Notes: generated from the sequence alone by a model not told the origin. A stretch of 64,000 bases of DNA from Deinococcus marmoris (GCF_001949125.1 NZ_MSTI01000093.1:27820-91819); one strand, 5' to 3'. Counted from the stretch's first letter, positions 31,835 through 42,013 are shown. Translations and numbers: made by a program.

Positions 31835-32449
31835 CTATTGTGGCGCACCCTCTGGCGGATGTTGGGCTGACGGATGCTGGGTCTGCCATTCTTCACGGGT
31901 AATTTCCATATGTACGTCGGTACGGCCCGCCTGCAGCGTGCGGCCCACCTCGCGGAAGCCGCAGGCGAGGAAAGCCCGCTGGGCACGGCGGTTGTGGGCG
32001 AAGGTGGTCAGGCGCACCCGTTTCAGTGGCACCTGACGGCCCGAGAAGGACCAGTCCAGCAGCGCCAGCACCGCCTCGCGCCCGTAGCCCTGGCCCCACA
32101 GCGCGGGAAAACCGATCATCACGCCCAGCGTTCCGGTGGTGGGCGTCAGCGGCGGCGAGGGCCGCAGGTCATACAGTTCGGCGCTGCCGATCAGTGCGCC
32201 GCGTTCGTCCAGCACGCCGAAGCCCACGCGCTCGCCGCCGCGTTCCTCGTCCTGCATGACCTTGCGGAACAGCCATTCGGGCAGGCGGATGGGTTTGGCG
32301 TCGTTCCAGTCGGCCAGCTCACGGTCCTTGAAAAAGCCGTGCAGGATGTGCCATTCACCGTGTTCCAGTTCCAACATCGGTTTGAGGCTCACGCGCCCCC
32401 ATGCCCCACCCGCTGCCGGGAGGTCTGGGGACGCGGGGGAATTGATCAT
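31835..32449 (-). CDS. GNAT family N-acetyltransferase
   Basis: A 204-residue acyl-CoA-dependent acetyltransferase of the RimJ/L-like type. Acetyl-CoA motif A is visible as GVMIGFPALWGQGYGREAVLALLDWSF and motif B as VRLTTFAHNRRAQRAFLACGFREVG. Its substrate is not known. The ATG overlaps the previous stop (ATGA), and TAAACT 6 bases upstream could also give a separate leaderless start. It lies 5 bases upstream of the hydroxyacid dehydrogenase gene. Confidence 0.88.
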   Translation of the reverse strand: MINSPASPDLPAAGGAWGRVSLKPMLELEHGEWHILHGFFKDRELADWNDAKPIRLPEWLFRKVMQDEERGGERVGFGVLDERGALIGSAELYDLRPSPPLTPTTGTLGVMIGFPALWGQGYGREAVLALLDWSFSGRQVPLKRVRLTTFAHNRRAQRAFLACGFREVGRTLQAGRTDVHMEITREEWQTQHPSAQHPPEGAPQ

Positions 32450-33492
32450 GGGCTGAGTTTAGCGTCCGCAGTGGACAGTGGCCCCATCGCACGAACCACA
32501 TCCCGCGTCAGGCGTTCCAGGTGAAAAGCGTCGCCCTCGGCGCGTTCCACGCTGCGCGTTTCAGGGTCAACCACCAGCAACGCCAGAACTTCGTTGCCCG
32601 CGTGCCGGATGTTGACGCCCGAATGACCGTTAAGCGCGTCCTGATCACTCTCTTTCAGGTACTTCCAGGCGGGGGCCGACGCTTTCATGCCCAGGTGCGC
32701 GGTGGGCAGACGGCGGCGCGACAACTCGCCCTCCAGCCAGTTCACCGCGTCCGGCAGGCCAGCGATCAAGCCCTGCTCCAGATGCGGCTGCGGTTGGTTG
32801 TACCTCACCTCTCCCCCATCCCGGCGGCGCAGCTTTCCGCCCGCCGCCTGCAACAGCGCGTCCCCGGCGGCAATGTCCCACTCGCTGCGCGGCGACATGG
32901 TGAAAGTAACGTCAGCCTCATCGGCGCTCAGGCGAGCCAGCTTCAGCGCGATGCTACCGCTGGGGAGCATGCCCGGCAGATCATGACGGTTCAACTCACG
33001 CCCAAATTCGGTGTCCGAGACGGCGATGCGCCAGTTGTCCGAGCGCGGCGCACGATTCACCTTTTGCCCGTCTTTCCAGACCCCTTGACCCACGACACCC
33101 GCAAACAGTTCATCGGTGGTTGGCGCGTAGACCACGCCCAGCACGGCATCATTACCAACAGCCAGGCCGATGCTGACACAGTAATCCGCCGTCCCCTTGA
33201 TAAATTCGCTGGTGCCATCAATCGGGTCAATGATCCAGACCCGTTCACACGACAGGCGGGCGGCGCTGTCGGTTTCTTCCTCGCTCAGCAGGCCGTCTGC
33301 GGGGAATGCCTCGGCCAGCCCGGACACGATCAGCGCGGACGCCTCGCGGTCTGCCGCTGTCACGGGGTCTTCCAGACTGGTCTTGTGTTCCACGCTGAAG
33401 CCCACGGCGCGGTGATGCAGCAGCAGCGCCCCGGCCTCGCGTGCCAGTCTGGAGGCCACCTCTAATTCACGGGTCAATTCGGGAACAGTCAT
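32446..33492 (-). CDS. Inositol monophosphatase/CysQ family phosphatase
   Basis: A 348-residue FIG-superfamily phosphatase. Metal ligands are visible in LSEEE, WIIDPIDGTSEFIKG and SEWDIAAGDALLQAAGG. The order and spacing resemble CysQ, the 3'(2'),5'-bisphosphate nucleotidase that removes PAP formed in sulfur assimilation. It is longer than usual: an extension (about 270-348) with KYLKESDQDALNGHSGVNIRHAGNEV. It overlaps nth by 4 bases (ATGA), and its stop overlaps the GNAT gene. Confidence 0.85.
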   Translation of the reverse strand: MTVPELTRELEVASRLAREAGALLLHHRAVGFSVEHKTSLEDPVTAADREASALIVSGLAEAFPADGLLSEEETDSAARLSCERVWIIDPIDGTSEFIKGTADYCVSIGLAVGNDAVLGVVYAPTTDELFAGVVGQGVWKDGQKVNRAPRSDNWRIAVSDTEFGRELNRHDLPGMLPSGSIALKLARLSADEADVTFTMSPRSEWDIAAGDALLQAAGGKLRRRDGGEVRYNQPQPHLEQGLIAGLPDAVNWLEGELSRRRLPTAHLGMKASAPAWKYLKESDQDALNGHSGVNIRHAGNEVLALLVVDPETRSVERAEGDAFHLERLTRDVVRAMGPLSTADAKLSP

Positions 33493-34235
33493 CGGCCCAG
33501 GATAGCCGCCGACGGGCACAGGTCACGTAGCACGCACGTTCCGCACGCCGGGTTGCGGGCGCGGCAGGTCTGGCGTCCGTGGGCAATGGCGGCGACGTGA
33601 AAGGTGTAACGGGCCTCCCACTCGCGCGGCAAAACCTCATCAAACCAGCGTTCCACCTTGACCGCATTCCACGCTTCCGGGACCAGTTCCAGCCGCCGCG
33701 CGATGCGGTGAATGTGTGTGTCCACCGGCATGGCAGGCCGCGCCAGATCAAACAGCAGCACGCAACTGGCGGTCTTCATGCCCACGCCGGGCAGGCTTTC
33801 CAGCAGTTCACGGGCCGCCTTGTCATCCAGATCGCGCGTTTCCTTGAGGGAGAGGACCGGACGCGTTTCATCCAGTTCCGCCAGCAGCGAGTAGATGTAC
33901 CCGGCCTTGACGCGCGAGAGGCCGCCGCCCGCCGCCTTCAGCACCGCTTCAATGCCGTCCGGGCCATCAGCCAGCGCCCCCTCCCAGCGCGGGTAGGCGG
34001 TTTTGAGGCCCTGAAACTGCCGCCGGGTGATCGGGGCCGTGTTCTGCTGCGAGAGGATGGTGCTGATCAGGCCGTCCAGCGGCTCAGCGGAGCGTCTGGG
34101 CTGCGGCGGATCAGGCAGGTATTCCTCGGACAGGCGGCGTGCGATTTCAGGCAGATCCTCACGGGGCGGTTGCTGTTCACTCAGGGTCAGTTTTTTGGGC
34201 TGCTGTTTCTTGGACGGGAGCGGGCGGGCGGGCAT
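33489..34235 (-). CDS. nth: Endonuclease III (DNA glycosylase/AP lyase)
   Basis: A 248-residue HhH-GPD enzyme of base excision repair. The helix-hairpin-helix LPGVGMKTASCVL contains the catalytic Lys, and VDTHIHRIARRL the catalytic Asp. The 4Fe-4S cluster cysteines C-x6-C-x2-C-x5-C are present near the C-terminus (CRARNPACGTCVLRDLC). A basic N-terminal extension of about 25 residues precedes the domain. It removes oxidised pyrimidines; Deinococcus species typically carry several Nth homologues. TAGCCT lies 6 bases before the ATG. It leads a four-gene operon. Confidence 0.94.
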   Translation of the reverse strand: MPARPLPSKKQQPKKLTLSEQQPPREDLPEIARRLSEEYLPDPPQPRRSAEPLDGLISTILSQQNTAPITRRQFQGLKTAYPRWEGALADGPDGIEAVLKAAGGGLSRVKAGYIYSLLAELDETRPVLSLKETRDLDDKAARELLESLPGVGMKTASCVLLFDLARPAMPVDTHIHRIARRLELVPEAWNAVKVERWFDEVLPREWEARYTFHVAAIAHGRQTCRARNPACGTCVLRDLCPSAAILGR

Positions 34236-34372
34236 GGGGGCAGGCTAGTGGGCTGGGGCAGGCAAGACCGTAGCGAAAAGCTGGAGATTGAGCTGGGGTG
34301 AATGGCAAGCCCCGCAGAGACCGCTCAGTCCGCTTCGCAGCCAGCCCTCTTCAAACCGGCGTTTCAGACAAG

Positions 34373-34393
34373 AAAAAAGGAGGCCAAGCCTCC
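34373..34393 (-). terminator. Intrinsic terminator of the dedA gene
   Basis: On the minus strand GGAGGC, loop TTG and GCCTCC (34379-34393) are followed by TTTTTTC. It lies 20 bases past the dedA stop. Confidence 0.85.
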
Positions 34394-34412
34394 CAGAATC
34401 TCGCCTCTGCGC

Positions 34413-35012
34413 TTACGGCTTGACTGCACGCTTGCGCGCCTGCAAGAACTTCAGCACAATCGGAATCACACTGACCACCAGCACCACGGCCACAATCAGC
34501 AGGATGTACTTGTCCAGATCGGGGATCAACTGACCCAGGTAGTAAGACAGGGCGGTCAGGCCCACGCCCCACAGCAGCGCGCCGATGATGTTGTACAGGG
34601 TGTACAGCAGAAATGGCATGCGGCTCACGCCTGCCAGCGTCGGCACCAGCGTCCGCACGATGGGCACGAAGCGGGCCAGAATCACGGCCAGCGCCCCGTA
34701 TTTAACAAAGAAAGTCTGGGCCTGAGACACGTACTCGGGTTTAAAAAAGCGCGAGTTCTGATTGCTGAACACGGCGGGGCCAAAACGCTGGCCGATAAAA
34801 TAGCCAGCGGTGTTTCCCAGAAAAGCGCCGACCACCACCGCCGCCATCACACCCGCCAGATTCAGCTTGCCGCCTGCCGCCAGTAGCCCCGCCGCGATCA
34901 GCAGACTGTCACCGGGCAGAAAAAAGCCCACCAGCAAGCCAGTTTCGGCAAACACGATAAAAAATATCCCCAGGTAGGAGGCGGACAGGATCACGTCAAT
35001 CAGGGAAGACAT
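34413..35012 (-). CDS. DedA family membrane protein
   Basis: A 199-residue polytopic protein of the VTT/DedA superfamily. The signature ETGLLVGFFLPGDSLL is followed by LGNTAGYFIGQRFG, the amphipathic FFVKYGALAVILARFVPIVRTLVPTLAGVSRM and a C-terminal membrane helix. DedA proteins act as undecaprenyl-phosphate or phospholipid flippases linked to the proton motive force. TAGCCT upstream of the ATG is a likely -10 box. Confidence 0.92.
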   Translation of the reverse strand: MSSLIDVILSASYLGIFFIVFAETGLLVGFFLPGDSLLIAAGLLAAGGKLNLAGVMAAVVVGAFLGNTAGYFIGQRFGPAVFSNQNSRFFKPEYVSQAQTFFVKYGALAVILARFVPIVRTLVPTLAGVSRMPFLLYTLYNIIGALLWGVGLTALSYYLGQLIPDLDKYILLIVAVVLVVSVIPIVLKFLQARKRAVKP

Positions 35013-35283
35013 CTAAGGCGACAGGCTATCCGATCCGGGTGAGCGGCGGGTCATCCGAAAGAGAGCGTGTGTTGGGTGAGTAGGTGAAGTTGGGATGGTA
35101 AGTGGGCGATGCGTCCCGCCTTCCTCCTCAAGGCCAGGAGGCCGACAGAGACTTCGTGCTCCCAGACGGGAGCCTTTGCCCTCGCCTTAACTAAATGTCT
35201 CAAGTCTTCCGCTGGACGGCGGCAACCCAAATGCCAAAGATTTTCCAGCACCCTCTCTCCCCCATTGCGCGTCACAATGCGGC

Positions 35284-35844
35284 ATGGAACTCCTCTCTGG
35301 CCTGCTGTCCTCGCTGGGCCTGTCGGGCGCGGCGGGGCTGAATGCCTACGTGCCGCTGCTGGTGGTGGGCCTGCTGTCCCGCATGGGCGTGATGCACCTG
35401 AACGAGCCGTTCAACCTGCTGAGCAATCCCTGGGTGCTGCTGGTCGTGGGCGTGATCGGCCTGCTGGATTTCGTGGGCGACAAGATTCCGGGCATAGACA
35501 CCGTGCTGCATCTGGTGGGCGGGCTGATCAACACGGCGGCGGGCGCAGTCCTGTTTGCCGCACAGGCGGGCGTGGCCGACGTGCCTCCGGCCCTGAGTCT
35601 GGCACTGGGCGTGATCGTGGCGGGCGGGGTACATGCCACCCGCACGGTGGTTCGCCCGGTGGCCACAGCCACCACGGGCGGCCTCGCCAACCCGATGGTC
35701 AGCACCCTGGAGGACGGCACCAGCCTGCTGCTGTCGCTACTGGCCGTGTTCGTCCCGATTCTGGCCGTGCTGCTGCTGACCACCGTGATCTTCGTGGGCT
35801 ACCACCTGTGGACGCGGCGACGGGGCCGACGCCGGGTGCTGTAG
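35284..35844 (+). CDS. DUF4126 domain membrane protein
   Basis: A 186-residue membrane protein with about five hydrophobic segments. The GAAGLNAYVPLLVVGLLSR opening and the DFVGDKIPGIDTVLHLVGGLINTAAGAVLFAA and NPMVSTLEDGTSLLLSLLAVFVP segments match DUF4126, whose role is unknown. CACAAT at 35273-35278 lies 5 bases before the ATG, so the message is probably leaderless. A GGGAGAGG/CCTCTCCC hairpin lies just beyond the stop, shared with the convergent GNAT gene. Confidence 0.88.
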   Translation: MELLSGLLSSLGLSGAAGLNAYVPLLVVGLLSRMGVMHLNEPFNLLSNPWVLLVVGVIGLLDFVGDKIPGIDTVLHLVGGLINTAAGAVLFAAQAGVADVPPALSLALGVIVAGGVHATRTVVRPVATATTGGLANPMVSTLEDGTSLLLSLLAVFVPILAVLLLTTVIFVGYHLWTRRRGRRRVL

Positions 35845-35866
35845 CCAGGAAAATGAGCGGGAGAGG

Positions 35867-36358
35867 TCACGGGGCCTCTCCCATCTCTATGGGTAGCGTC
35901 ATCACCCATTGCGGCCCGATTCGGCCCTCGCGCGTGGCCGTGACCTTAAATCCGGCCCGCTCGTAAACCCGTCTGGCCCGCCCATTGCGCTGGTTGACCA
36001 CCAGGATGATTCGTTTGGCCTGGGGCAGATGCTGGCGCACGAACTGCGGCACAAGCTGCATGGCCTGTGTGCCCAGGCCGCGCCCCTGCACACGCGAATC
36101 CAGACTCAGGGAGCTGAGGGCAACCGCGTTCGGATCAGGCTGGGGCAGAGATCTGTCGCGGTGCGGCCCGGTGGCCAGGGCAAACAGACCGATGGCCTCG
36201 CCGCCCTCCGTGATGACCACCGGCAGCAGCTCAGCGTCGTCGCGTGCGCGCTCCAACAACCGGGCGGGCAGGGTGGTGAAGGGACGCTGACGCCCTGGCA
36301 ACTCCAGCACGAGCAGGGCGTCGAGGTGCTGATCGGCCAGCAGTTCCGGGCGCAACAT
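35867..36358 (-). CDS. GNAT family N-acetyltransferase
   Basis: A 163-residue acetyltransferase. Motif A is SLDSRVQGRGLGTQAMQLV and motif B is RIILVVNQRNGRARRVYERAGFKV. The substrate is unknown. CATACT lies 7 bases upstream of the ATG at 36358, suggesting a leaderless transcript that starts next to the glnB regulatory region and runs the other way. Confidence 0.87.
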   Translation of the reverse strand: MLRPELLADQHLDALLVLELPGRQRPFTTLPARLLERARDDAELLPVVITEGGEAIGLFALATGPHRDRSLPQPDPNAVALSSLSLDSRVQGRGLGTQAMQLVPQFVRQHLPQAKRIILVVNQRNGRARRVYERAGFKVTATREGRIGPQWVMTLPIEMGEAP

Positions 36359-36448
36359 GTTCGGCAGTATGAATGGATGAGAGCCGCGAACAGGATGTCA
36401 ATCCGTTTCGGGCTATATATCCGCTTCTAATTAGACGACTAACAAATA

Positions 36449-36490
36449 TCTAGCCAATTTTTGCAATCTGTTCAGCCAAATCTAGCCAAA
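36449..36490 (+). promoter_or_regulatory. Three phased TCTAGCCAA-type repeats upstream of glnB
   Basis: TCTAGCCAA at 36449, TTCAGCCAA at 36471 and TCTAGCCAA at 36481 are direct repeats spaced 22 and 10 bases, close to whole helical turns. They end 14 bases before the -35 box of the glnB promoter in an AT-rich stretch. This is the usual place for an activator or repressor; a nitrogen regulator is a reasonable guess but is not identified. Confidence 0.6.
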
Positions 36491-36504
36491 TATCCAGAAA
36501 TGTT

Positions 36505-36533
36505 TTGACATTCCTCATACATCACCCTAAGCT
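36505..36533 (+). promoter_or_regulatory. Sigma-70-type promoter of glnB-amtB
   Basis: A consensus TTGACA at 36505-36510 and TAAGCT at 36528-36533 are separated by 17 bases. The transcript would have a leader of about 47 bases to the glnB ATG, with AGGAGG as ribosome site. This is the best-matched canonical promoter in the window. Confidence 0.8.
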
Positions 36534-36586
36534 CTGGCTATGCAGGGATGCGAACGCTGCAAATTGCACACGCAGGAGGACACGCC

Positions 36587-36958
36587 ATGAAAATGATCAC
36601 GGCAGTCATCAGGCCCGAACGGGTCCAGCAGGTCAAGGAAGCCTTATTTCAGGCCGGAATCAGCGGTATCACCCTGTCGCGCGTCAGCGGGCACGGCGGC
36701 GAGCAGGAAATCGTCGAGCAGTACCGGGGAACGCGCGTGATGATCGAATTCCGCGACAAGGTAGAAATCCGCATGGCGGTCAGCGAACCGTTCGAGCAGG
36801 CCGCCATCGACGCCATCTGCAAGGGCGCACGCACTGGAGAGGTGGGCGACGGCAAGATCTTCGTGCAACCGCTGGAGCGCGTGATCCGCATCCGCACTGG
36901 CGAAGAGGGCAACTCGGCCCTGACGCCCGTGACCGAGAAGAAGCTGGCCCCAGTATGA
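36587..36958 (+). CDS. glnB: P-II family nitrogen regulatory protein
   Basis: A 123-residue PII protein. MKMITAVIRPERVQQVKEALF opens the fold and TGEVGDGKIFVQPLERVIRIRTGEEG is the B-loop signature. In the T-loop the usual YRGAEY is YRGTRV, so Tyr51, the uridylylation site in enterobacteria, is Val; regulation is probably by ATP/ADP and 2-oxoglutarate binding only. AGGAGG at 36574-36579 is the ribosome site. Next to amtB it most likely acts as GlnK, closing the ammonium channel. It is transcribed from the promoter at 36505. Confidence 0.95.
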   Translation: MKMITAVIRPERVQQVKEALFQAGISGITLSRVSGHGGEQEIVEQYRGTRVMIEFRDKVEIRMAVSEPFEQAAIDAICKGARTGEVGDGKIFVQPLERVIRIRTGEEGNSALTPVTEKKLAPV

Positions 36959-37002
36959 CCGACACACGTATGACCGCAGCACCTGCAAGGAGCGTGAAAT
37001 CG

Positions 37003-38307
<1,305 letters not shown>

Positions 38308-38673
38308 CCGTTCAGCGGGCCTCTGCGCCTTAACCCTCTGATCTTGGACCCCTGATCCTCCCCAACCCCCGAACCTCCACGTTCAGCCAGCCCCGACCGC
38401 ATCCCCGGTGGCTGGCTGTTTCGATGTGTGGTCCGCAGTGGTCAATCACCGCTGACAGAATGGTCAATCCCCGCAACAGGGACGCATGCCCCCACAGGCC
38501 AATGTGGAGGCTGTGTTACGATGCTGGGCGAGTCTGACGCAACTATTACAAAAGGGTCGGGCCGCCGCAATTCTTGGTGTTCACCCCAAAAGACCTCATC
38601 CCCCAAAGGATGGGGCTTTTGAAGCGGATGAAGTCTGAGGTTGCTGGAATGCAGGAAAAGGAGGAGTGGAGTT
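38308..38673 (+). promoter_or_regulatory. Leader region of the V-ATPase operon
   Basis: There is no gene. It contains direct copies of GGTCAATC near 38438 and 38461, and a CATCC/GGATG hairpin near 38597-38614 followed by GGGGCTTTT, which resembles an attenuator. AAGGAGGAG at 38658-38666 is the ribosome site of the first subunit gene. I could not fix a promoter with confidence. Confidence 0.45.
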
Positions 38674-38991
38674 TTGGACGTCTCAAGTAAGGTCTTGAAC
38701 GAACTGGCGCAGCGGGAAGCCGCGCTGGACGCGCAGATCGAAGCGGCACGCGAGGAAGCCCGGCAGGTGGTGGCTGCTGCCGAGGCCCAGGCTGCCGGGA
38801 TCATGCGCGACGCCGAAGCACAGGCCAAGCAGATGTCGGCGGAGCATGAGCAGAAGCTGTCGGCGGAAGTCGGTCAGATTCGCGAAACGGCGGGGGCGGA
38901 CGCCCGCACCCAGGCGCAGGCCACCCGTGACCGCGCCGAGGGCAAGCTGGGCCACGCCGTCGAAACGATCATGCGGGCGGTTCTGCCGTGA
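38674..38991 (+). CDS. V-type ATPase subunit G/H (peripheral stalk)
   Basis: A 105-residue coiled-coil protein (NELAQREAALDAQIEAAREEARQ, then long Ala/Glu/Gln heptads), as expected for the stalk subunit that pairs with subunit E. The TTG start at 38674 follows AAGGAGGAG by 7 bases. It is first in the operon G/H, I, K, E, C, F, A, B, D, the order known from Thermus. It overlaps subunit I by 4 bases (GTGA). Confidence 0.9.
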   Translation: MDVSSKVLNELAQREAALDAQIEAAREEARQVVAAAEAQAAGIMRDAEAQAKQMSAEHEQKLSAEVGQIRETAGADARTQAQATRDRAEGKLGHAVETIMRAVLP

Positions 38992-41039
38992 TCAACCCGA
39001 TGCAGCAGGTGGTGGTGGCGGGCCGTCAGAGCGACAGCCGCGCGATCATGCAGGCCCTTCAAACGGCAGGCGTGCTGCACATCGTTCCCCTGGAAGCGCA
39101 GGGCTTTCAGAGCGGTCCCCTGGCGGGCGCGGCTGCCGACCAGCGCCGCGACGCCGAACGCCTGCTGGCCCGCAGCGAAAGCACGCTGGGCGAGCTGGAG
39201 GCGCTGCGGCCTGACCGCGCCGCTACGCTGCCTGACGAAGGTCAGTGGTCCGCGCTGGTGGAAGCCGCCGCAAAACCCGCCTCCGCTTTAATGGAGCGCG
39301 AGACGGAACTGCGGACCGAGCTGGACACCGCCCGCACCTACGGCGATACGGTCACGGCGCTGTCGCGTGCGGCGGGAACGCTGGACCGCAGCACCCGCGT
39401 CACGCTGATTCCCCTGACCGTCGAAAAGTCGGAGGAGCTGGCGGCGGCGCAGGACGCCCTCAAGAGTGAACTGGGAGACCGCTTCGCCATCGGCACGGAG
39501 CGCATCGGGCAGCAGAGTACGGCTGTGGTGGTGGCGGTGCTTCGGGCAGACCGTGACCGCGCCCGCGCCGCGCTGGGCAAGGCCCGGCTGGGCGAACTGA
39601 GGTTGCCGGGCCGCTTCGAGCGCCTGCCGCTGTCCGAAATCGCCACGGCCTTCAGCGCCATTCTCAAGAACAACCCGCAGGAGCTGGAGCGGGTGCGCGC
39701 CGAGAAGAGTGCGCTGGCCTCGCAGCACGCGGCGACGCTGTTTCCTATCCGGGACGCACTGGCGGACCGGGTGGGCATCGACGACGCCCGCGCGCAGACC
39801 GCCCGTGGCAAGTACGGCTTCGTGTTGCAGGGCTTCGTGCCCACAGACCGGGTGCCCGCCCTTCAGGGTGCGCTGGAGCCGTACAAGGCCAGCGCCATGA
39901 TGGAACTGCACCCCGTCGATGAACACGGCGATTCCGGGGCCATCCCGGTGCAGCTCAAGAACGGCAGCTACACCGAGAACTTCGAGTTCATGCTGAACAT
40001 CAGCGATCCCCCCAAGTACGGCACCTTCGACCCCTCGTGGGTGGTGGCGTGGTTCTTCCCGCTGTTCTTCGGCTTCATCGTCGCGGACATCGGCTTCGGG
40101 CTGCTGTATCTGGCCGTGGCGCTGTGGGGACTGGCGCGGGCCGCACGCGGCGTCAGCCTGCCGGTGGGCCTGCTGGGCATCACCCTCGATCCGGCCACCC
40201 TCAAACGGGTGGGCGTGGTTCTCCGCACGATGGGCCTGTGGAGCATCCTGTGGGGCGTGCTGACCGGCGAGTTCTTCGGCAACGTGTTCGAGAAACTGCA
40301 TGTCTTCTTCTACAACCCCGATCTGATCCGCAGCCTGTGGGGAGTGAACCTCAGCCCCACGACGCTGAACACGATTGTCGAGGAAGGCCACGACAAGGGC
40401 CTGTTCCCGATTCTGTTCCCGCGTGTGCTGTCGGACTTCTCCAACACCATCATGCTGATCTGCATCGCGGTGGGCGTGATCTTCGTGCTGTGGTCGTGGG
40501 CCTTGAAGGCGCAACTGACCTGGAAGCACAAGCACATGCACCACTTCTGGGAAGCGGTGGGCATGCTGGGCGGTCTGGTGGGCCTGATCATGGTGGCCTA
40601 TGTCAGCCGCGCCGGGCAGGATTTCGGTGCGCTGAGCAACTTCGGTAGTCCGCTGGTGCTGCTGATGCTGGTGGGCTTCGTGATCTTCGTGATCGGCCTG
40701 ATCCTCAGCAAGACGCCGCTGATGCTGATCGAGGTGCTGTCCAACGGCGGCAACATCATCAGCTTCACCCGTCTGTTCGCGGTGGGCGTGGCTGCGGCCA
40801 TTCTCGCCAACCTCGCCACAGACGTGGGCTGGAGCCTGGGCAAAGTGCTGCCGATCATCGGGCCGCTGCTGGGCATCGTTCTGGGCGTCATCGTCCACAG
40901 CTTCCTGTTCGTCCTGACCATCCTGGGCCACATCATGCAGCCCATCCGACTGGTCTGGGTCGAGTACCTCAACCCCACCGGCTTCTACCAGGAAACCGGC
41001 ACCCGTTACGCTCCTTTTGCCCCCGTGGTAAGGAAATAA
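38988..41039 (+). CDS. atpI: V-type ATPase subunit I (membrane a-subunit homologue)
   Basis: A 683-residue protein. The N-terminal half is cytosolic and helical (about 1-340), the C-terminal half has about 8 membrane segments, with KYGTFDPSWVVAWFFPLFFGFIVADIGFGLLYL at its start and ISFTRLFAVGVAAAILANLA near the end, containing the conserved Arg that faces the ring glutamate. It forms the ion half-channels. GTG at 38988 overlaps the previous stop. Confidence 0.95.
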   Translation: MINPMQQVVVAGRQSDSRAIMQALQTAGVLHIVPLEAQGFQSGPLAGAAADQRRDAERLLARSESTLGELEALRPDRAATLPDEGQWSALVEAAAKPASALMERETELRTELDTARTYGDTVTALSRAAGTLDRSTRVTLIPLTVEKSEELAAAQDALKSELGDRFAIGTERIGQQSTAVVVAVLRADRDRARAALGKARLGELRLPGRFERLPLSEIATAFSAILKNNPQELERVRAEKSALASQHAATLFPIRDALADRVGIDDARAQTARGKYGFVLQGFVPTDRVPALQGALEPYKASAMMELHPVDEHGDSGAIPVQLKNGSYTENFEFMLNISDPPKYGTFDPSWVVAWFFPLFFGFIVADIGFGLLYLAVALWGLARAARGVSLPVGLLGITLDPATLKRVGVVLRTMGLWSILWGVLTGEFFGNVFEKLHVFFYNPDLIRSLWGVNLSPTTLNTIVEEGHDKGLFPILFPRVLSDFSNTIMLICIAVGVIFVLWSWALKAQLTWKHKHMHHFWEAVGMLGGLVGLIMVAYVSRAGQDFGALSNFGSPLVLLMLVGFVIFVIGLILSKTPLMLIEVLSNGGNIISFTRLFAVGVAAAILANLATDVGWSLGKVLPIIGPLLGIVLGVIVHSFLFVLTILGHIMQPIRLVWVEYLNPTGFYQETGTRYAPFAPVVRK

Positions 41040-41088
41040 ACCCCTTTCTTTCAAGTCCTATAAACCCCAATTTTCCCGGAGGAAACAC

Positions 41089-41409
41089 ATGAAGAACACT
41101 GCAATCCAGAAAGCCGCTAAATACGCCCCCGCCCTGACCCTGATGACCTTTGCCGGTTCCGCCTTCGCACAGGAAGTCGCCGCCACCGGCGCAGACGCCA
41201 ACGCAGCGGGCCTCAAGGCCATCGGCGCGGGTCTGGCCCTGGGCCTCGGAGCCGTCGGCACTGGTCTGGCACAGGGACCCATCGGCGCTGCCGCCGCAGG
41301 AGTCGTGGCCGAGCGCCCCGAGAAATTCGGTCAGATGGCGATCTGGTTCTTTATTCCTGAAACGCTGGTGATCTTCGGCTTCGTCGGCTTCTTCCTGCTG
41401 CGCGGGTAA
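41089..41409 (+). CDS. atpK: V-type ATPase subunit K (proteolipid ring)
   Basis: A 106-residue protein with a cleavable-looking leader (to SAFAQE, about residue 27) followed by two membrane helices. Helix one is Gly/Ala-rich (GAGLALGLGAVGTGLAQGPIGA) and helix two holds the ion-binding glutamate in IPETLVIFGFVGFF. Only one hairpin is present, as in the short Thermus L ring subunit. CGGAGGA precedes the ATG. Confidence 0.95.
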   Translation: MKNTAIQKAAKYAPALTLMTFAGSAFAQEVAATGADANAAGLKAIGAGLALGLGAVGTGLAQGPIGAAAAGVVAERPEKFGQMAIWFFIPETLVIFGFVGFFLLRG

Positions 41410-41412
41410 GCG

Positions 41413-41985
41413 ATGAGCCTCGGTGACATCCTAGAGAAGGAAATCCAGGGCGAGATCACCCAGATTCGCTCTGGCGCGCAGGAAAAGGCCGCGCACATTG
41501 TGGCAATGGCCCAGGAACGCGCCCAGAGCATGATCGAGGGCAGAAAGCGCGCCCTGGAAAGCGATTACGCCGCCGGACTGACCCGCGCCCGCAGCGCCGC
41601 CGACCTGGACAGCAATGCCCAGCGTCTGGCGGCCTCGGACACCTTGCAGGTCAAGGCCTTTCAGACCGCGCAGCAATTCATTGCCAGCATGACGAACGCG
41701 CCGGAATACCCGCAGGTGCTGACCAAGCTGATCGAGGAGGGCCTGAACGCCCTGCCGACGGCGGAAGTCATCGAAACCTCTGCGGGTGAGCAGGACGCCG
41801 TGCGTCAGGCGCTGGGCAGCCTGGGCCGCCAGATGGACGTGCGCGTGAACGACACGGTGAAAACCGGCGTGCGTCTGGTCGGCTCCGGCGGCAAGACCAG
41901 CGTGCAGAACACCCTGCTGGGCCGCCTGGAAGCCGCGCGCCCCACCCTGAGCGCCGAAGTCTCACACATGCTGGCCGAAGTCTAG
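41413..41985 (+). CDS. atpE: V-type ATPase subunit E
   Basis: A 190-residue peripheral-stalk protein. The N-terminal helix (LGDILEKEIQGEITQIRSGAQEKAAHIV) is charged and coiled-coil, and a globular C-terminal part (about 100-190) binds the top of the A3B3 head. It pairs with subunit G/H from the first gene. It starts 3 bases after the subunit K stop. Confidence 0.93.
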   Translation: MSLGDILEKEIQGEITQIRSGAQEKAAHIVAMAQERAQSMIEGRKRALESDYAAGLTRARSAADLDSNAQRLAASDTLQVKAFQTAQQFIASMTNAPEYPQVLTKLIEEGLNALPTAEVIETSAGEQDAVRQALGSLGRQMDVRVNDTVKTGVRLVGSGGKTSVQNTLLGRLEAARPTLSAEVSHMLAEV

Positions 41986-42013
41986 TGCTGGCTGAAATTT
42001 AGGGGGAGGACAC

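Noticed and set aside
39288..41054. 588-codon open frame antisense to subunit I
   Set aside because: Composition dominated by H, Q, D, and R as a mirror of membrane codons; no ribosome site and no family features.
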